A DNA stretch of 17,184 nt, from NCBI GenBank assembly GCA_938049325.1, contig CALICC010000070.1:1-17184 (forward strand), in the 5' to 3' direction. Below are positions 1-7,406 of this stretch, piece after piece (position 1 is the first letter of the stretch; each line of letters starts with the position of its first letter). The notes under the pieces are model-generated. The model was not told where the DNA came from. It worked only from the letters and a program-made list of their open reading frames with translations, and did no database searches. Origin of the DNA: an uncultured Ilumatobacter sp. (GTDB lineage: Bacteria; Actinomycetota; Acidimicrobiia; Acidimicrobiales; Ilumatobacteraceae). A program made the position numbers and the translations under genes.

Positions 1-102
1 GTCACCGACGAGGCAGCGGTCGACGCACCGACCGATACCGAATCCGAACCAACCGACGCTGACGCCGCCGAACCAGCGGCAGAGGCAACACCTGACGCCT
101 GA
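1..102 (+). CDS. C-terminal end of an unidentified protein with an acidic tail (partial)
   Basis: Frame 1 is open from the window edge to a TGA at 100-102, giving 33 residues. They are almost all Ala, Asp, Glu, Pro and Thr (for example DTESEPTDADAAEP), so this is an acidic, probably disordered C-terminal tail. The rest of the gene lies outside the window and I cannot name it. The next start codon (ppk1) is 19 nt after the stop on the same strand, so the two may be co-transcribed. Coding status is inferred from the open frame, the actinobacterial codon choice and the short gap to ppk1. Confidence 0.55.
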   Translation, partial: VTDEAAVDAPTDTESEPTDADAAEPAAEATPDA

Positions 103-121
103 GCCGACGGAGCCGGACAGC

Positions 122-2338
122 ATGTCGGAGTCGATGTCCCAGTGGCCGGCACCCGGCGAAGGACAGCCGGCGCGCGCCATCAGTGACTCGGGCTCGACCG
201 CATCACCGATCCGTCCCACCGAGTCGTCGCGAGCGCGTCGCGAGGGAGTCGACCTCCGTTTCGTCAACCGGGAGCTGAGCTGGCTGCGGTTCAACGACCG
301 GGTGCTCGAACTGGCATCCGAGCAAGGCATTCCGCTGCTCGAGCGCGCCAAATTCTGCGCGATCGCGTCGACCAACCTCGATGAGTTCTTCCAGGTCCGC
401 ATCGGCGCGATCAAAGATCAGATCGCGGCGGGACTCGATCGGCCCACGCCCGATGGCCGCACGCCGCAGCAGCAGCTCGACGATGTCATGGCGGCCATTC
501 CCGAATTCGTCGAGCGGCTCGACGTCGCGTTCGTCGACCGACTCGTTCCCGAACTCAGCGCCGTCGGCGTCGAAATCGTCGACTACGCCGACCTGTCGGA
601 CGACGAGAAATCGGCGCTCGACGACTGGTACGCCGATCGTGTGTATCCGGTCCTGACCCCGCTGGCAGTCGACCCGGGGCACCCGTTTCCCTACATTTCC
701 GACCTCGCATTGTCGCTGGCGATCAACGTGGCCGATCCCGATACCGGCGACCGGCGTTTCGCTCGCCTCAAGGTGCCGTCCGTCTTGCCTCGTCTGGTGC
801 AGGTGGCGGCTGGCCGATTCCTGCCGGTGGAGCAACTGATCGCCGCCAAACTCGACACGTTGTTCGTCGGGATGATCGTCGAAGAGTGGGCGCCGTTCCG
901 CGTCAGCCGAAATGCTGACCTCACCCTCGAAGAAGAAGAGGCTGACGATCTGCTCGAAGCTGTCGAGATGGAGCTTCGTCGGCGGCGCTTCAACAAAGCG
1001 GTGCGCCTCGAGGTGTCGCAAGACGTTGGGCCCGAGTTGCTCGACCTGCTCATTCGAGAACTCGAGATCACCCGAAAAGACGTCACGCTGCACCGATCGC
1101 TGATCGACCTCAGTTGCTTGACCGAGCTGATGTCGATCGATCGTCCTGACCTCAAAGACGAGCCATGGCCGTCGGTCACCGCCGGGCGCCTCGCCGCTGC
1201 CGACGAGGCGGATCGCCCGATCTTCGACGCGATTCGGCAACGTTCGATGCTCGTCCACCATCCGTACGAGAGCTTTGCGACGAGCATCGAAGAGTTCATT
1301 GCGCAAGCGGCGGTCGACCCCAAGGTGCAGTCGATCAAGATGACGCTCTATCGAGCCGGCGGCGACAGCGCGATCATTCGCAGCTTGATGCGTGCCGCTG
1401 AACGCGGCAAACAGGTCGCCGTGCTGGTTGAGCTCAAGGCGCGCTTCGACGAAGCGGCCAACGTGCAGTGGGCGAAACAGCTCGAACGCGCCGGGGTCCA
1501 CGTCGTGTACGGCATGGTCGGTCTCAAAACGCACTCGAAGGTTGTGCTCGTCGTGCGCGACGACGGCGACAAACTCCGCCGGTACTGCCACATCGGCACT
1601 GGCAACTACAACGCCAAGACAGCGAAGATCTACGAAGATCTCGGTTTGCTCACCTGTGACGACTCGATCGGCGACGACGCTCTCGAATTGTTCAACCACC
1701 TCACCGGGTACAGCCGGTCGGTCGACTACGACACGCTGCTCGTGGCGCCGCGCGACCTGCGGCGCCAGCTCCTCGACCTGATCGAACACGAGGCGTCCTA
1801 CGGAGCCGACGGCCACATCACGTTCAAGTGCAACTCGATCGCCGATCCGGAGATGGTCGAAGCGCTGTACGCCGCGAGCGCCGCCGGAACACGCATCGAC
1901 ATGATCGTGCGCGGCATCTGCTGTATTCGGGCAGGAGTCCCTGGGCTCTCCGAGAACATTCGCGTCCGATGCGTGCTGGGTCGGTATCTCGAGCACAGCC
2001 GCATCTATCGCTTCGCCCACGGCAACGTCGTCGATGGCACCCGCGTCGACGGCGCCGACAGTGACGTGCTCCATCTCACGGGGTCTGCCGACCTGATGCC
2101 CAGAAACTTGAACCGTCGCGTGGAGGTGCTGGTGCCGATCGAGCATTCGCGCCACGTGCTGTGGCTCGATCAGGCCATCGATTTCGCCATGGCGGACGAC
2201 GTCGTCGCATGGGACAAACAGCCCGACGACTCGTGGGCTCGCGTCGGGCCGCGGGGTGCGTTCGAGCCGCATCCGCAAGAGCGGATGTACCGCTGGACGG
2301 TCGAACAACAGACCGTCGGCAAGCGTACGTCCGACTGA
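122..2338 (+). CDS. ppk1: Polyphosphate kinase 1 (RNA degradosome polyphosphate kinase)
   Basis: PPK1 reversibly transfers the gamma-phosphate of ATP to polyphosphate and so builds the cell's phosphate and energy store. The 738 residues match the family's usual size (about 690-750). The N-terminal domain opens with FVNRELSWLRFNDRVLELA near residue 47, after a disordered Ser/Arg-rich leader. The catalytic phospholipase-D-like half shows KMTLYRAGGDS, then GLKTHSKVVLVVR, in which His471 corresponds to the autophosphorylated histidine (His435 in E. coli). The HIGTGNYNAKTAKIYEDLGL motif follows. His625 in RYLEHSRIYRF matches the second conserved histidine (E. coli His592). The ATG at 122 has a GGAG (109-112) 9 nt upstream; ATG 134 is an in-frame alternative. 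No -10-like element sits just upstream, so it may be read with the preceding gene. A strong hairpin follows the stop and separates it from the pst operon. Confidence 0.97.
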   Translation: MSESMSQWPAPGEGQPARAISDSGSTASPIRPTESSRARREGVDLRFVNRELSWLRFNDRVLELASEQGIPLLERAKFCAIASTNLDEFFQVRIGAIKDQIAAGLDRPTPDGRTPQQQLDDVMAAIPEFVERLDVAFVDRLVPELSAVGVEIVDYADLSDDEKSALDDWYADRVYPVLTPLAVDPGHPFPYISDLALSLAINVADPDTGDRRFARLKVPSVLPRLVQVAAGRFLPVEQLIAAKLDTLFVGMIVEEWAPFRVSRNADLTLEEEEADDLLEAVEMELRRRRFNKAVRLEVSQDVGPELLDLLIRELEITRKDVTLHRSLIDLSCLTELMSIDRPDLKDEPWPSVTAGRLAAADEADRPIFDAIRQRSMLVHHPYESFATSIEEFIAQAAVDPKVQSIKMTLYRAGGDSAIIRSLMRAAERGKQVAVLVELKARFDEAANVQWAKQLERAGVHVVYGMVGLKTHSKVVLVVRDDGDKLRRYCHIGTGNYNAKTAKIYEDLGLLTCDDSIGDDALELFNHLTGYSRSVDYDTLLVAPRDLRRQLLDLIEHEASYGADGHITFKCNSIADPEMVEALYAASAAGTRIDMIVRGICCIRAGVPGLSENIRVRCVLGRYLEHSRIYRFAHGNVVDGTRVDGADSDVLHLTGSADLMPRNLNRRVEVLVPIEHSRHVLWLDQAIDFAMADDVVAWDKQPDDSWARVGPRGAFEPHPQERMYRWTVEQQTVGKRTSD

Positions 2339-2377
2339 GTCGGCCGCTTGTGGCCTTTGTTCGGCCACGCGACCGAC
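2339..2377 (+). terminator. Long hairpin immediately after ppk1, probable terminator or insulator
   Basis: The bases right after the ppk1 stop fold on themselves. GTCGG (2339-2343) pairs with CCGAC (2373-2377), CGC (2345-2347) with GCG (2369-2371), and GTGGCC (2350-2355) with GGCCAC (2363-2368). This gives 14 base pairs, one C/A mismatch, a TT bulge and the 7-nt loop TTTGTTC. No T-run follows, so it is not a textbook Rho-independent terminator. U-tract-less hairpins are common after actinobacterial genes. It ends 3 nt before the Pho box. Confidence 0.6.
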
Positions 2378-2380
2378 CCC

Positions 2381-2402
2381 GTTCACCTTCCGTTCACCCA
2401 AC
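2381..2402 (+). promoter_or_regulatory. Pho box: tandem 11-nt repeats for RegX3/PhoP-type regulator
   Basis: Two direct repeat units, GTTCACCTTCC (2381-2391) and GTTCACCCAAC (2392-2402), are spaced exactly 11 nt apart. This is the layout of actinobacterial PhoP/RegX3 boxes (repeats resembling GTTCACC). A degenerate unit follows (GGTCGAG at 2404), and further GTTCAC copies lie at 2413-2418 and 2433-2438. If transcription begins at the pstS start (2442), the tandem pair sits at about -61 to -40, an activator position. The cognate regulator RegX3 is encoded in the same operon, so positive autoregulation under phosphate limitation is likely. Confidence 0.85.
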
Positions 2403-2428
2403 TGGTCGAGCGGTTCACGTTGGGTCCG

Positions 2429-2434
2429 TACCGT
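2429..2434 (+). promoter_or_regulatory. Candidate -10 element of the leaderless pstS promoter
   Basis: TACCGT fits the actinobacterial TANNNT -10 pattern and lies exactly 7 nt before the pstS GTG, so the transcript would start at or next to the start codon. No Shine-Dalgarno sequence precedes the GTG. A clear -35 hexamer is absent, as is usual at activator-dependent Pho promoters. Confidence 0.5.
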
Positions 2435-2447
2435 TCACGGCGTGAAC
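2433..2447 (+). repeat. Inverted repeat GTTCAC-ggc-GTGAAC spanning the pstS start codon
   Basis: A GTTCAC Pho-box core is followed after 3 nt by its exact reverse complement, making a 15-nt palindrome. Its right arm contains the GTG start codon (2442-2444). The site could bind the regulator in the opposite orientation to the upstream tandem boxes, or form a small hairpin at the mRNA 5' end if transcription starts upstream. Function is inferred; the symmetry is exact. Confidence 0.55.
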
Positions 2448-3569
2448 AGCAAACGACGCATTTTGACCGGAGTCCTCGCCCTCTCCTTCGCCGCAGCGGC
2501 CTGTGGTGGCAGCGATGACGCGGGCGGCACAGGTGGCGACACGACCGGCGGGGGCGGGGCAGAGACCGTCGACGGTCTCGCCGGCACCCTCGTGGGCGGC
2601 GGAGCATCGTCGCAAGCCGCCGCCATGCAGGGGTGGCAGGTCGGCTTCCAGCAGGCCAACCCCGATGTGACCGTCGAGTACGACCCGATCGGTTCGGGCG
2701 GCGGCCGCGAGCAGTTCCTCGCGGGCGGCTCGACGTTCGCCGGATCCGACGCATTCCTCAAAGACGACGAGTTCGAAACCTCCAAGGAGCGCTGCGCCGG
2801 CGACGGCGGTGCGATCAACCTCCCGCACTACGTCTCACCGATCGCCATCCCGTTCAACCTGTCGGGCGTCGACAGCTTGAACCTGACCCCTGAGGTCATC
2901 GGCGGCATCTTCGCCAACCAGATCTCGAACTGGAGCGACCCGGCGATTGCCGATCTCAACCCCGACGCTCAGCTTCCCGACCTGGCGATCAACCCCGTGC
3001 ACCGCTCCGACGAGTCGGGCACCACCGAGAACTTCACCGACTACATGAGCCAGACCGCTCCTGATGCGTGGACCTTCGGGGCCATCGAGCTGTGGGACGA
3101 CGATGGTCCTGGCGGCGGCGAAGGCGGCCAGGGAACCTCGGGTGTGGTGTCGGCTGTCGCTGCGGGCGAAGGGTCGATCGGCTACGCCGACGCCAGCCAG
3201 ATCGGTGACCTTCCGGCAGCATCGGTCGGTGTCGGTGGCGAGTTCGTCGACTTCAGCCCCGAAGCGGCCGGGCGCATCGTCGACGCCTCCGTGCGACTGG
3301 AAGGTCGCAACGACTATGACTTCGCGATCGAAGTCAACCGTACGACCGACGACGCGACCGTGTACCCGATCGCGCTCGTCAGCTACCACATCGTGTGCCT
3401 GCAGTATGAGACGCAGCAAGAGGTCGATCTGGTCAAGGCGTTCATGACCTACATCGGATCCGAAGCCGGGCAGGCGGCCTCCGCGGCCTCGGCCGGCTCG
3501 GCACCGATCTCCGAAGAGGTCAGCGCCGAGATTCTCGTCTCGCTCGAACAGATCACCGTCGCCGGCTGA
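2442..3569 (+). CDS. pstS: Phosphate ABC transporter substrate-binding lipoprotein PstS
   Basis: PstS captures inorganic phosphate outside the membrane and hands it to PstCA. The GTG at 2442 gives 375 residues beginning with an ideal lipoprotein signal: basic VNSKRR, a hydrophobic stretch, then AAAAC with Cys21 as the lipidated residue, followed by a Gly/Ser/Thr-rich linker to about residue 45. Phosphate-pocket motifs of the family are visible: GGGASSQ near 52, GSGGG at 84-88, GSD at 101-103, HRSDESGTT in the middle and GTSGVV-AVA-GEGSIGYAD after it. The frame stays open upstream, but starts there would lose the signal peptide and run through the Pho box. There is no ribosome binding site, so leaderless translation is likely. 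It is the first gene of the pst-phoU-senX3-regX3 unit, and a hairpin follows it. Confidence 0.95.
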   Translation: MNSKRRILTGVLALSFAAAACGGSDDAGGTGGDTTGGGGAETVDGLAGTLVGGGASSQAAAMQGWQVGFQQANPDVTVEYDPIGSGGGREQFLAGGSTFAGSDAFLKDDEFETSKERCAGDGGAINLPHYVSPIAIPFNLSGVDSLNLTPEVIGGIFANQISNWSDPAIADLNPDAQLPDLAINPVHRSDESGTTENFTDYMSQTAPDAWTFGAIELWDDDGPGGGEGGQGTSGVVSAVAAGEGSIGYADASQIGDLPAASVGVGGEFVDFSPEAAGRIVDASVRLEGRNDYDFAIEVNRTTDDATVYPIALVSYHIVCLQYETQQEVDLVKAFMTYIGSEAGQAASAASAGSAPISEEVSAEILVSLEQITVAG

Positions 3570-3573
3570 TGCC

Positions 3574-3610
3574 GCGGCGTACCATGAGGAAGGCGACGTT
3601 GGGACGCCGC
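3574..3610 (+). terminator. Intercistronic hairpin between pstS and pstC
   Basis: GCGGCGT (3574-3580) pairs with ACGCCGC (3604-3610). After an A/G mismatch, CCA (3582-3584) pairs with TGG (3600-3602), giving 10 bp around a 15-nt loop. It lies in the only sizeable gap inside the operon (97 nt). A partial terminator or mRNA-stabilising stem here would yield more PstS than PstCAB, which fits the stoichiometry of binding-protein-dependent transporters. There is no T-run. Confidence 0.5.
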
Positions 3611-3666
3611 TCGATCGACCATCCGGATCCTGTTGGGGTTCGGGCATCTGTTCGGAGCTCCCATCT

Positions 3667-4635
3667 GTGACCACCCTCGAGTCCGCCCCACAGCAGCAGG
3701 ACGACAGCTCGTTCGGCGAACCCGTCGGCAAGGTCGGCGACAAGGTCTTCCACGGGCTGTCGTTCGGTGCCGCAGCGCTGATCCTGGTCGTGCTGGCCGC
3801 CGTCGCCTTGTTCCTCTTTGCCGAGGGACTTCCTGCGTTCACCGGTGATACGAGTGAGCTCGACGGTGACGGCAGCTTCTTGTCGTATGTCGGGCCGCTG
3901 ATCTTCGGCACGATCTACATCGCCTGCATTGCACTGCTGCTCGCCACACCGGTTGCGATCGCGGTGGCGTTGTACATCAGCCACTACGCGCCGCGCAAGC
4001 TTGCCCAGACACTCGGTTACTTCATCGACCTGTTGGCGGCGATCCCGAGCGTCGTCTACGGACTGTGGGGCATCAGCGTGCTGGCGCCGATCATGTCGCG
4101 CAGCGTGTTCCCGTGGCTGCGTGACAACCTCGGCTTCATCCCGATCTTCGGGTCCGACGTCGCGATCGCGGCGTCCGGTCGTTCCACCTTCACGGTGGGC
4201 GTCGTGCTCGCCGTGATGGTGCTGCCGATCATCACCGCGATCTCGCGTGAAGTGTTCCTGCAGACGCCTCGACTGCACGAGGAAGCATCGTTGGCGCTCG
4301 GGTCCACGCGCTGGGAGATGATCCGCCAGGCGGTGCTTCCCTACGGTCGCTCGGGGGTGATCTCCGGCGCGATGCTCGGCCTCGGTCGTGCGCTCGGCGA
4401 GACCATGGCCGTCGCGATCATCCTGTCGCCTGCCAAGGGTTACTTCTGGGACGTGCTCACGACGCAGAACTCGAACTCGATCGCAGCCAACATCGCCTTG
4501 CAGTTCCCCGAGTCGTCGGGTCTCGAGGTCAACCGACTGATCGCCACGGGATTGGTGCTGTTCCTGATCACCTTCGGGGTCAACTCCATCGCTCGACGTG
4601 TTGCCAACACCGGTTTCTCGGGAGCAGACGGATGA
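3667..4635 (+). CDS. pstC: Phosphate ABC transporter permease PstC
   Basis: PstC is one of the two membrane subunits of the high-affinity phosphate importer. The product is 322 residues, normal for the family, with about six hydrophobic membrane segments starting near residue 35. The cytoplasmic EAA loop that docks onto PstB is clear: EEASLALGSTRWEMIRQAVLP, followed by GRALGETMAV. The GTG at 3667 has GGAG (3654-3657) 9 nt upstream, so translation is Shine-Dalgarno-led, unlike pstS. Its last four bases (ATGA, 4632-4635) contain the pstA start, so the two are translationally coupled. Confidence 0.95.
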   Translation: MTTLESAPQQQDDSSFGEPVGKVGDKVFHGLSFGAAALILVVLAAVALFLFAEGLPAFTGDTSELDGDGSFLSYVGPLIFGTIYIACIALLLATPVAIAVALYISHYAPRKLAQTLGYFIDLLAAIPSVVYGLWGISVLAPIMSRSVFPWLRDNLGFIPIFGSDVAIAASGRSTFTVGVVLAVMVLPIITAISREVFLQTPRLHEEASLALGSTRWEMIRQAVLPYGRSGVISGAMLGLGRALGETMAVAIILSPAKGYFWDVLTTQNSNSIAANIALQFPESSGLEVNRLIATGLVLFLITFGVNSIARRVANTGFSGADG

Positions 4636-5726
4636 GTCTCACAGAGTCACAAACACCAGAGTCTGGGCCCGTCGACGACCTCGTCATGCGTGACTCGATG
4701 AAGTCCGGCTCGCTGGCTGGTCGACCGATGCTCATGATCTTCGGCGGTGCCGTTGTGCTCGGTGCGCTGAGTTGGTTGCCATTCGGATCCGTCAACTGGG
4801 CCCGGTGGGTCATGGTGACGCTCGTGTCCTACCTCGTCCTGACGTTGGTCATCTCGCGCGTCGTCGAAACGCCGCGTCAGGCCACCGACCGCTTCGCGAC
4901 CGCGGTGATGAACACCGCATTCCTGCTGGTGCTCCTTCCGCTCGTGTCCGTGCTCTGGACGGTGATCGAACGCGGCTCGAATCGATTCGACTGGGCGTTC
5001 TACAGCCAGTCGATGCGCGGCGTGATCGGCGCCGGTGGCGGCGGCTACCACGCGATCGTCGGCACGCTCATCGTCACCGTGCTGACCGCAGTGATCGCGG
5101 TGCCGTTCGGGCTGTTCACCGCGATCTATCTCGTCGAGTACGCGCAGGGTGGTCGGTTCTCGAAGATGGTCACCGGGTTGGTCGACGTCATGACCGGCAT
5201 TCCCTCGATCGTGGCGGGTCTGTTCGCGTACGCGCTGTTCGTGCTGCTCGACGGTCCGGGCCACCGCTCCGGCATTGCCGGCGCCGTCGCGCTCACCCTC
5301 TTGATGACGCCCGTCGTCGTGCGCACGTCCGAAGAGATGCTGCGCCTCGTGCCCAACGAGCTGCGCGAGGCGTCGTACGCGCTCGGTGTGCCGCGATGGA
5401 AGACCATCGTCAAGGTCGTGCTGCCGACGGCGATCGCCGGGATCCTCACCGGCATCGTCTTGGCGATCGCCCGAGTGATCGGCGAGACGGCCCCGCTCCT
5501 GGTCACGGTCGGCATCACGACCGATGTCAACAAGAACCCGTTCTCGGGTCGCATGGCCACGCTGCCGGTGTTCTCGTACAACTCCTACAAGTTTCCGACG
5601 CTCCCACCCGATGCGAGCATCGATCGAGCGTGGGCCGCGGCGCTCACACTCGTCCTCATCGTCGTGATCCTGTTCACGATTGCCCGTATTCTCTCTTCCA
5701 TCTTGAAGCCGAAGGGGCTCCGATGA
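4632..5726 (+). CDS. pstA: Phosphate ABC transporter permease PstA
   Basis: PstA pairs with PstC to form the phosphate channel. The ATG at 4632 overlaps the pstC stop (ATGA) and has GGAG (4621-4624) 7 nt upstream. The EAA motif reads REASYALGVPRWKTIVKVVLP, followed by IARVIGETAPLL, as in PstA. At 364 residues it is about 60-70 longer than many PstA proteins. The extra length is N-terminal: a polar leader and two hydrophobic segments (about residues 33-50 and 57-76) precede the usual first helix. It overlaps pstB by ATGA (5723-5726). Confidence 0.94.
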   Translation: MSLTESQTPESGPVDDLVMRDSMKSGSLAGRPMLMIFGGAVVLGALSWLPFGSVNWARWVMVTLVSYLVLTLVISRVVETPRQATDRFATAVMNTAFLLVLLPLVSVLWTVIERGSNRFDWAFYSQSMRGVIGAGGGGYHAIVGTLIVTVLTAVIAVPFGLFTAIYLVEYAQGGRFSKMVTGLVDVMTGIPSIVAGLFAYALFVLLDGPGHRSGIAGAVALTLLMTPVVVRTSEEMLRLVPNELREASYALGVPRWKTIVKVVLPTAIAGILTGIVLAIARVIGETAPLLVTVGITTDVNKNPFSGRMATLPVFSYNSYKFPTLPPDASIDRAWAAALTLVLIVVILFTIARILSSILKPKGLR

Positions 5727-6658
5727 ATCTCAGCGCTCCCGCGAATTCCCGCACTCCCGACACTCTCAACTCACACGATCTCAACGAGGCATCCGATCCC
5801 ATGACCGACTCCGTCAGCTCCGACGTCGCCCCATCGGCGAGCGCCGAGGTAGCGATCGATCCCAACGCACCCGTCGACCTTCCGAACCGCATCGATGTCA
5901 GTGACCTGCACATCTACTACGGAGCGTTCAAGGCGGTCGAAGGGGTGTCGATGACGATCAACCCGCAGTCGATCACCGCGCTGATCGGGCCCTCAGGGTG
6001 TGGCAAGTCGACGTTTCTGCGGTCGCTGAACCGCATGCACGAAGTGATCAGCGGCGCGTACGTCGAGGGCAAGGTCGAGATCAACGGCCAGAATCTCTAC
6101 GGGCCCGGCATCGACCCCGTCGCCGTGCGGCGCAAGATCGGGATGGTGTTCCAACGCCCCAACCCGTTCCCCACAATGTCGATCGCCGACAACGTGCTCG
6201 CCGGGAAGAAGCTCAACTCGAAGCGGATTCCGAAGCGCGACGCCGAGGATCTCGTCGAGAAGTCACTGCGCGGCGCAAACCTCTGGAACGAGGTCAAGGA
6301 TCGTCTCGACAAGCCGGGCTCGAGCCTGTCGGGTGGGCAGCAGCAGCGGCTGTGTATCGCCCGTGCGATCGCCGTGTCGCCCGACGTGCTGCTGATGGAC
6401 GAGCCGTGTTCGGCACTCGACCCGATCTCGACGCTTGCGATCGAAGAGCTGATGTTGGACCTGAAGAGCGACTACAACATCGTGATCGTGACGCACAACA
6501 TGCAACAGGCGGCTCGCGTCAGCGACCGCACCGGCTTCTTCAACATCGAGGGCACGGGCAAACCCGGCAAGCTGATCGAGATGGATGCGACGGAGAAGAT
6601 CTTCTCGAACCCCGCCGAGCAGGCAACGGTCGACTACGTGACAGGACGGTTCGGCTGA
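5723..6658 (+). CDS. pstB: Phosphate ABC transporter ATP-binding protein PstB
   Basis: PstB is the ATPase that powers PstSCA. With the ATG at 5723, which overlaps the pstA stop and follows GAAGGGG (5711-5717), it has 311 residues. Walker A is GPSGCGKST (89-97, Lys95), the ABC signature LSGGQ is at 202-206, Walker B ends in Asp226-Glu227 (LLMDEPCSALD), and the H-loop His258 lies in IVTHNMQQAARVSD. The first 60 or so residues are polar, low-complexity sequence absent from the about 255-residue family core. An in-frame ATG at 5801 preceded by GAGG would remove 26 of them, so the start is uncertain. Its TGA shares one base with the phoU ATG. Confidence 0.96.
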   Translation: MNLSAPANSRTPDTLNSHDLNEASDPMTDSVSSDVAPSASAEVAIDPNAPVDLPNRIDVSDLHIYYGAFKAVEGVSMTINPQSITALIGPSGCGKSTFLRSLNRMHEVISGAYVEGKVEINGQNLYGPGIDPVAVRRKIGMVFQRPNPFPTMSIADNVLAGKKLNSKRIPKRDAEDLVEKSLRGANLWNEVKDRLDKPGSSLSGGQQQRLCIARAIAVSPDVLLMDEPCSALDPISTLAIEELMLDLKSDYNIVIVTHNMQQAARVSDRTGFFNIEGTGKPGKLIEMDATEKIFSNPAEQATVDYVTGRFG

Positions 6659-7404
6659 TGCCGCACGGATTGAGGGCCAACTTCCACGATCAACTCGACG
6701 ACATTCGCAACGGCATCGCCCGCATGTCGTCGGGGGTCACCGAGCTCGTTCCTCGGGCGACCGAGATCTTGCTCACCGGTGACCTCGAAGGAGCCGAGTA
6801 CGTCATCCTCGGCGACGACGAGTACGACGCGCAGGCGGTCGAGCTCGAGGAACGATGCTTCAGTCTGATCGCGCTGCAGGCACCTGTCGCAGGCGACCTG
6901 CGTCAGCTCGTGTCGGCGATCAAGATCATCGCCGACGTCGAGCGGTCGGCCGACCTCTGCGTCAACATCTGCAAAGCCGCGCGCCGCATCTACAGCCACG
7001 AACTCGACGCCGGCCTCCGCGGCATCATCCACAAGTGCGGTCTGCAAGCAGCGGTCTTGTTCAAGGAGGCGACCGAGGCCTACCTCGTGACCGACGGACC
7101 GCGTTCCGCGGCACTCCACGACATGGACGCCTATCTCGACGATCTGCACCGACAGTTCATCCAGATCATCTTCCAAAGCCATGCTGCTGGAAACATCGAT
7201 CTCCAGGTCGCGGTGCAGCTCGCTGTCGTCGCCCGCTTCTACGAGCGCATCGGCGACCACGCGGTCAATGTCGGCGACCGGACGCGCTACATCGTCGACG
7301 GCTGGGTCCCTGACCATCCGTATCCGGAGAGCGGCAACGAACTCACCGGAGCTGAGGGCGGCGACGCCGACGCTGAGCTCTCACCCGGAGACGCTGCGGG
7401 CTGA
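6658..7404 (+). CDS. phoU: Phosphate signalling protein PhoU
   Basis: PhoU links the Pst transporter to the SenX3/PhoR kinase and restrains the Pho response when phosphate is plentiful. The product has 248 residues in two PhoU three-helix repeats (about 20-105 and 125-215). The hallmark metal-binding-type segments are visible: DLRQLVSAIKIIADVERSAD in the first and ARFYERIGDHAVNVGDR in the second. The start ATG shares its A with the pstB stop (TGATG). A short acidic, Gly/Ala-rich tail ends the protein, and the kinase gene begins 2 nt after the stop. Placement between pstB and the sensor kinase supports this role. Confidence 0.94.
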   Translation: MPHGLRANFHDQLDDIRNGIARMSSGVTELVPRATEILLTGDLEGAEYVILGDDEYDAQAVELEERCFSLIALQAPVAGDLRQLVSAIKIIADVERSADLCVNICKAARRIYSHELDAGLRGIIHKCGLQAAVLFKEATEAYLVTDGPRSAALHDMDAYLDDLHRQFIQIIFQSHAAGNIDLQVAVQLAVVARFYERIGDHAVNVGDRTRYIVDGWVPDHPYPESGNELTGAEGGDADAELSPGDAAG

Positions 7405-7406
7405 CG

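Noticed and set aside
203..2401. 732-codon open frame antisense to ppk1
   Set aside because: It mirrors ppk1 codon by codon, is rich in His, Arg and Asp, and has no recognisable domain. Long antisense frames are expected opposite GC-rich genes.
2256..2441. N-terminal extension of pstS upstream of the GTG at 2442
   Set aside because: It would start inside ppk1, translate the Pho box and terminator hairpin, and bury the lipoprotein signal peptide.
2835..3911. 358-codon - strand open frame across pstS and the start of pstC
   Set aside because: It lies opposite two clear genes, crosses their intergenic hairpin, and shows no protein motif.
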